Of a stretch of 64,000 bases of DNA, positions 62,143 through 64,000 are shown piece by piece. Numbering within the stretch: the stretch's first letter is position 1; the number at the start of each line of letters is the position of its first letter. The notes under the pieces are model-generated. The model worked only from the letters and a program-made list of their open reading frames with translations, was not told the origin of the DNA and made no database searches. The position numbers were made by a program, and so were the translations under genes. This stretch comes from Azospirillum lipoferum 4B (GTDB lineage Bacteria > Pseudomonadota > Alphaproteobacteria > Azospirillales > Azospirillaceae), in contig NC_016622.1 of assembly GCF_000283655.1 (NCBI RefSeq), forward strand, positions 322,501-386,500, written 5' to 3'.

Positions 62143-62592
62143 TGCCAGAAAGCCCCCTGGTAAGGCAACCCCTGACAAAAGTCATAGCGCTGCGATTTTC
62201 ACGGGAAATCGACCGGCGAATGGTGAGGTCATGGGCGTTTTTGAAGCGCAGGGCGAGCGCCTGATATCCTGCCGCGGTTCCGTGCAGGACGTCGCCGGGC
62301 TCCAGAAAACCATTTGAATACAATACATTGCAAAGTACAGCGCCCATGCATGCGATGATGGACGCACCGGTGTTCAACGGCGCACCGGATTGGGAGAGGG
62401 GCCGAAGCGTTACCGCAGGACATTGCCGGGCCAGAGAATTTTTCCTGCCTTTTTCGCGGGCCGCCGTTCTTGCTGCGGTGCGGGGGAGTGAAAAACCGCC
62501 GCAGGCACAGGTAAGCACTGCACCGGCGTCGCGAACTGTCGTATAGAATCCGACGACACGCCCATCCGCCGCAATCCACAGGAGCCGTTCCC
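62141..62592. other. Intergenic stretch before the 20-residue gene
   Basis: About 450 bases with no supported gene on either strand. A 28-codon ORF from an ATG near 62231 lacks family likeness. A TATAGA -10-like box sits near 62541, upstream of the small gene at 62593; its -35 is poor. Confidence 0.4.
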
Positions 62593-62655
62593 ATGGACAT
62601 CGCCATCATGGTCCTCGCCGTCGCCTTCTTCTTCTGGCAGACCATTTCCGACTGA
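62593..62655 (+). CDS. 20-residue single-helix membrane peptide
   Basis: ORF MDIAIMVLAVAFFFWQTISD, with an AGGAG ribosome-binding site 9 bases before the ATG and an intrinsic terminator 57 bases after the stop. The sequence is one hydrophobic helix with an acidic N-terminal Asp and polar end, like the small membrane subunits of respiratory or transport complexes. It has its own transcription unit. I cannot assign a partner. Confidence 0.6.
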   Translation: MDIAIMVLAVAFFFWQTISD

Positions 62656-62711
62656 GTCGGCTTCGACGCGACCGGCAGAGCCGCTCGGCGAGCAACAGGT
62701 CGGCAATCGAG

Positions 62712-62743
62712 AAAAGGGGCGGTCCCGGCGGGCCGCCTTTTTT
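62712..62743 (+). terminator. Intrinsic terminator of the membrane peptide gene
   Basis: GGCGG (62718-62722) pairs with CCGCC (62733-62737), extended inward by TCC/GGG and outward by A/T pairs, followed by TTTTTT. Confidence 0.8.
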
Positions 62744-62785
62744 CATGTGGCTGTCGGAAAACGGAGTTCGAACCCCACCGCCGTC

Positions 62786-63109
62786 TCAGTCGGCGGCGAT
62801 GGGCGGCTCCAGCCGGTAATGGGCCGAGGCGATCAGCTGCAGCGTTTCCATGATCGAGCCGATGGCCTCATGCAGATCGGCCTGCTCGTCGCCGGGCAGC
62901 GTCGCAAGCACCGCCTCCAACTCCACCGCCGCGTTCTGCAGGCTGGCGCAGGCATGTTCCAGGTGGCGGCTGGTGCCCTGGCCAAAGCCGGGATCATTTG
63001 CAAAATGCAAACGCGCCGCCGGTTTCCCGGCCCGCGTCGCGTTCCGGTTTGCAAAATGCAAATGGACGCCGTTCCCCGTGGCCCGCGTCCCCAATTTCTT
63101 CCGCATCAT
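62786..63109 (-). CDS. 107-residue protein of unknown function with duplicated HFAN motif
   Basis: From the ATG at 63109 (MMRKKLGTR). Residues 20-45 contain two LHFAN motifs 17 residues apart; the DNA behind them is a duplicated palindrome. Residues 48-107 are helical and acidic (LEHACASLQNAAVELEAVL, EQADLHEAIGSIMETLQLIA). No signal or membrane segment. The start is uncertain: if the palindromes are operators, the true start may be further in. Not a family I recognise. Confidence 0.5.
   Translation of the reverse strand: MMRKKLGTRATGNGVHLHFANRNATRAGKPAARLHFANDPGFGQGTSRHLEHACASLQNAAVELEAVLATLPGDEQADLHEAIGSIMETLQLIASAHYRLEPPIAAD
62997..63062. repeat. Two identical TTTGCAAAATGCAAA palindromes, 51 bp apart
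   Basis: Identical 15-bp palindromes at 62997-63011 and 63048-63062 (arms TTTGCA/TGCAAA, 3-base centre). Spacing is near five helical turns and also 17 codons. Either paired operator sites or a coding duplication. Confidence 0.7.
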
Positions 63110-63203
63110 GGGCGTATCCCCGTTCGGTCTGAACAGAGAATGCGCAAGTCCCGTGCCACTGCGTGACCGTTGGTTGCGATCACCTACGCAAAAATGGTGA
63201 GGC

Positions 63204-64000
63204 TCATTCCGGCCACAGGCGGGCGGCGCCGCGCATGCCGCTTTCCCCGCCATGGCGGGCGACGGCCATGCGGGTCCGCGGTGCGGCCGACAATGCCCAG
63301 GACCCCCAGCGCCGCGTCACCGCTTCGCACAGGCCGGGCAAGGCCGACAGGCCGCCGCCGACCACCACCATGTCGGGATCCAGCAGGTTCAGCACCGGGG
63401 CCAGCGCCCGGGCCAGCGCATCGGCATGGCGCGTCAGCGTCGCGGCTGCGACCGGATCTCCCGCCAGCGCGCGGGCGGCGATCTCCTGCGGGTCCGCCAC
63501 TTTGCCGGCTCCGTCCTCCCCGCTCAGGTGCCGGTGCAGGCGCGACAGCCCGGCGCCGCACAGCATGGTCTCCAGGCAACCGGCCTTGCCGCAGCCGCAG
63601 GGCACCGGCGGGCCGTCGGCCTCCTCGCGCCAGGGCAGGGGGGCGTGCCCCCATTCGCCGGCCAGCCCGTTGGCCCCCGGCAGGATGCGCCCGTCCACCA
63701 CGATGCCGCCGCCGACGCCGGTGCCCAGGATGACCCCGAACACCACCGCCGACCCGACCGCGGCGCCGTCCGTCGCCTCCGACAGGGTGAAGCAGTTGGC
63801 GTCGTTGGCGATCCGCACCGGGCGGCCGATCCGCCGCGCCGCGTCTTCGGCGAAGGGACGGCCGGCGAGCCAGGGCAGGTTCACCGCGCGCACGCGGCCG
63901 GCAGCGGGATCGACGATGCCGGGCAGGCTGATGCCGACGCCGCCGGTGCCGACCGGGTCGAGCGCCGCCACCGTCTCCGCCAGCGCGTCGAGCGTGGCGT
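63204..64000 (-). CDS. ROK-family sugar kinase (5' end outside window)
   Basis: C-terminal 265 or so residues of a ROK protein; the start lies beyond the right edge. Seen: GVGISLPGIVDPAAGRV, RIANDANCFTLSEA with the catalytic Asp, VFGVILGTGVGGGIVVDG (phosphate-binding), GEWGHAPLP and the ROK zinc motif CGCGKAGCLETMLCG. Completion with no DNA-binding domain visible favours a glucokinase or fructokinase rather than a repressor, but that needs the missing N-terminus. Confidence 0.88.
   Translation of the reverse strand, partial: ATLDALAETVAALDPVGTGGVGISLPGIVDPAAGRVRAVNLPWLAGRPFAEDAARRIGRPVRIANDANCFTLSEATDGAAVGSAVVFGVILGTGVGGGIVVDGRILPGANGLAGEWGHAPLPWREEADGPPVPCGCGKAGCLETMLCGAGLSRLHRHLSGEDGAGKVADPQEIAARALAGDPVAAATLTRHADALARALAPVLNLLDPDMVVVGGGLSALPGLCEAVTRRWGSWALSAAPRTRMAVARHGGESGMRGAARLWPE

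Noticed and set aside
61990-62178. Minus-strand 62-codon ORF across the sRNA candidate (ends QPPKPAPARGRSF)
   Set aside because: Proline-rich end looks protein-like, but the ORF overlaps five hairpins and a terminator and has no proper ribosome-binding site at its start; kept only as an alternative to the sRNA idea.
62229-62645. Minus-strand 138-codon ORF
   Set aside because: Overlaps the 20-residue membrane gene; Cys/Arg-rich, no start signal, no family likeness.

Overview
The window is a high-GC, gene-dense chromosomal segment of an alphaproteobacterium. Azospirillum or a close relative in the Rhodospirillales is the best fit. Reasons: the ffh-rpsP-rimM-trmD-rplS block beside rpmH-rnpA-yidD-yidC-engB-argB, a Pcs-type phosphatidylcholine synthase, DUF2336 and 47-residue TPR proteins, a C-minus L36 protein, glcDEF, and almost pure third-position G/C coding. 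The genus is an inference from content, not from a database search. No rRNA, tRNA, CRISPR array, prophage or complete insertion sequence was seen.

Layout. 1-6.3 kb: 5' end of tyrS with a possible tyrosine-codon leader peptide, an M15-like peptidase, radC, then a 2-hydroxyacid dehydrogenase and RraA-type aldolase next to two convergent paralogous TctC-type solute-binding proteins. 7-13.2 kb: rpmJ, the glycolate oxidase genes glcDEF (glcE carries an in-frame dispersed repeat), pcs and a DUF72 gene. 13.3-19.3 kb: a large DUF2339 membrane protein, an iron-dependent alcohol dehydrogenase and a TPR-repeat protein. 19.3-20 kb: nested repeats including a 204-bp MITE with 10-bp target duplications. 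20-28 kb: acyl-CoA dehydrogenase, a transglycosylase-like gene behind a sigma-54 promoter, cobT, a membrane protein, dapE, dapD and a HAD nucleotidase. 28-34 kb: an overlapping GGDEF / DUF2336 / secreted-protein operon, a J-domain-like protein and a pentapeptide-repeat protein.

34-45 kb is housekeeping: SRP GTPase, ribosomal proteins S16, L19 and L34, tRNA and 16S processing, RNase P protein, membrane insertion (YidD, YidC, EngB), an antiporter, argB and a CorA transporter. 45-51 kb: TPP riboswitch plus thiC, a Gre factor and RNase E with a long leader. 51.8-60.1 kb: a cell-envelope group (amidase, PBP1A, MBOAT/SGNH acyltransferase pair) and prfB with its programmed +1 frameshift. 60-64 kb: a peptidoglycan-binding protein, a tiny flagellar-rod-like protein, a second MITE-like element, otsB, a structured sRNA candidate, a 20-residue membrane peptide with its own terminator, an unknown gene with paired palindromes, and a truncated ROK kinase.

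The most unusual signals are the tyrS leader, the repeat inside glcE, the nested elements at 19.4-19.8 kb, the sRNA candidate near 62.1 kb and the sigma-54 promoter at 21.95 kb.
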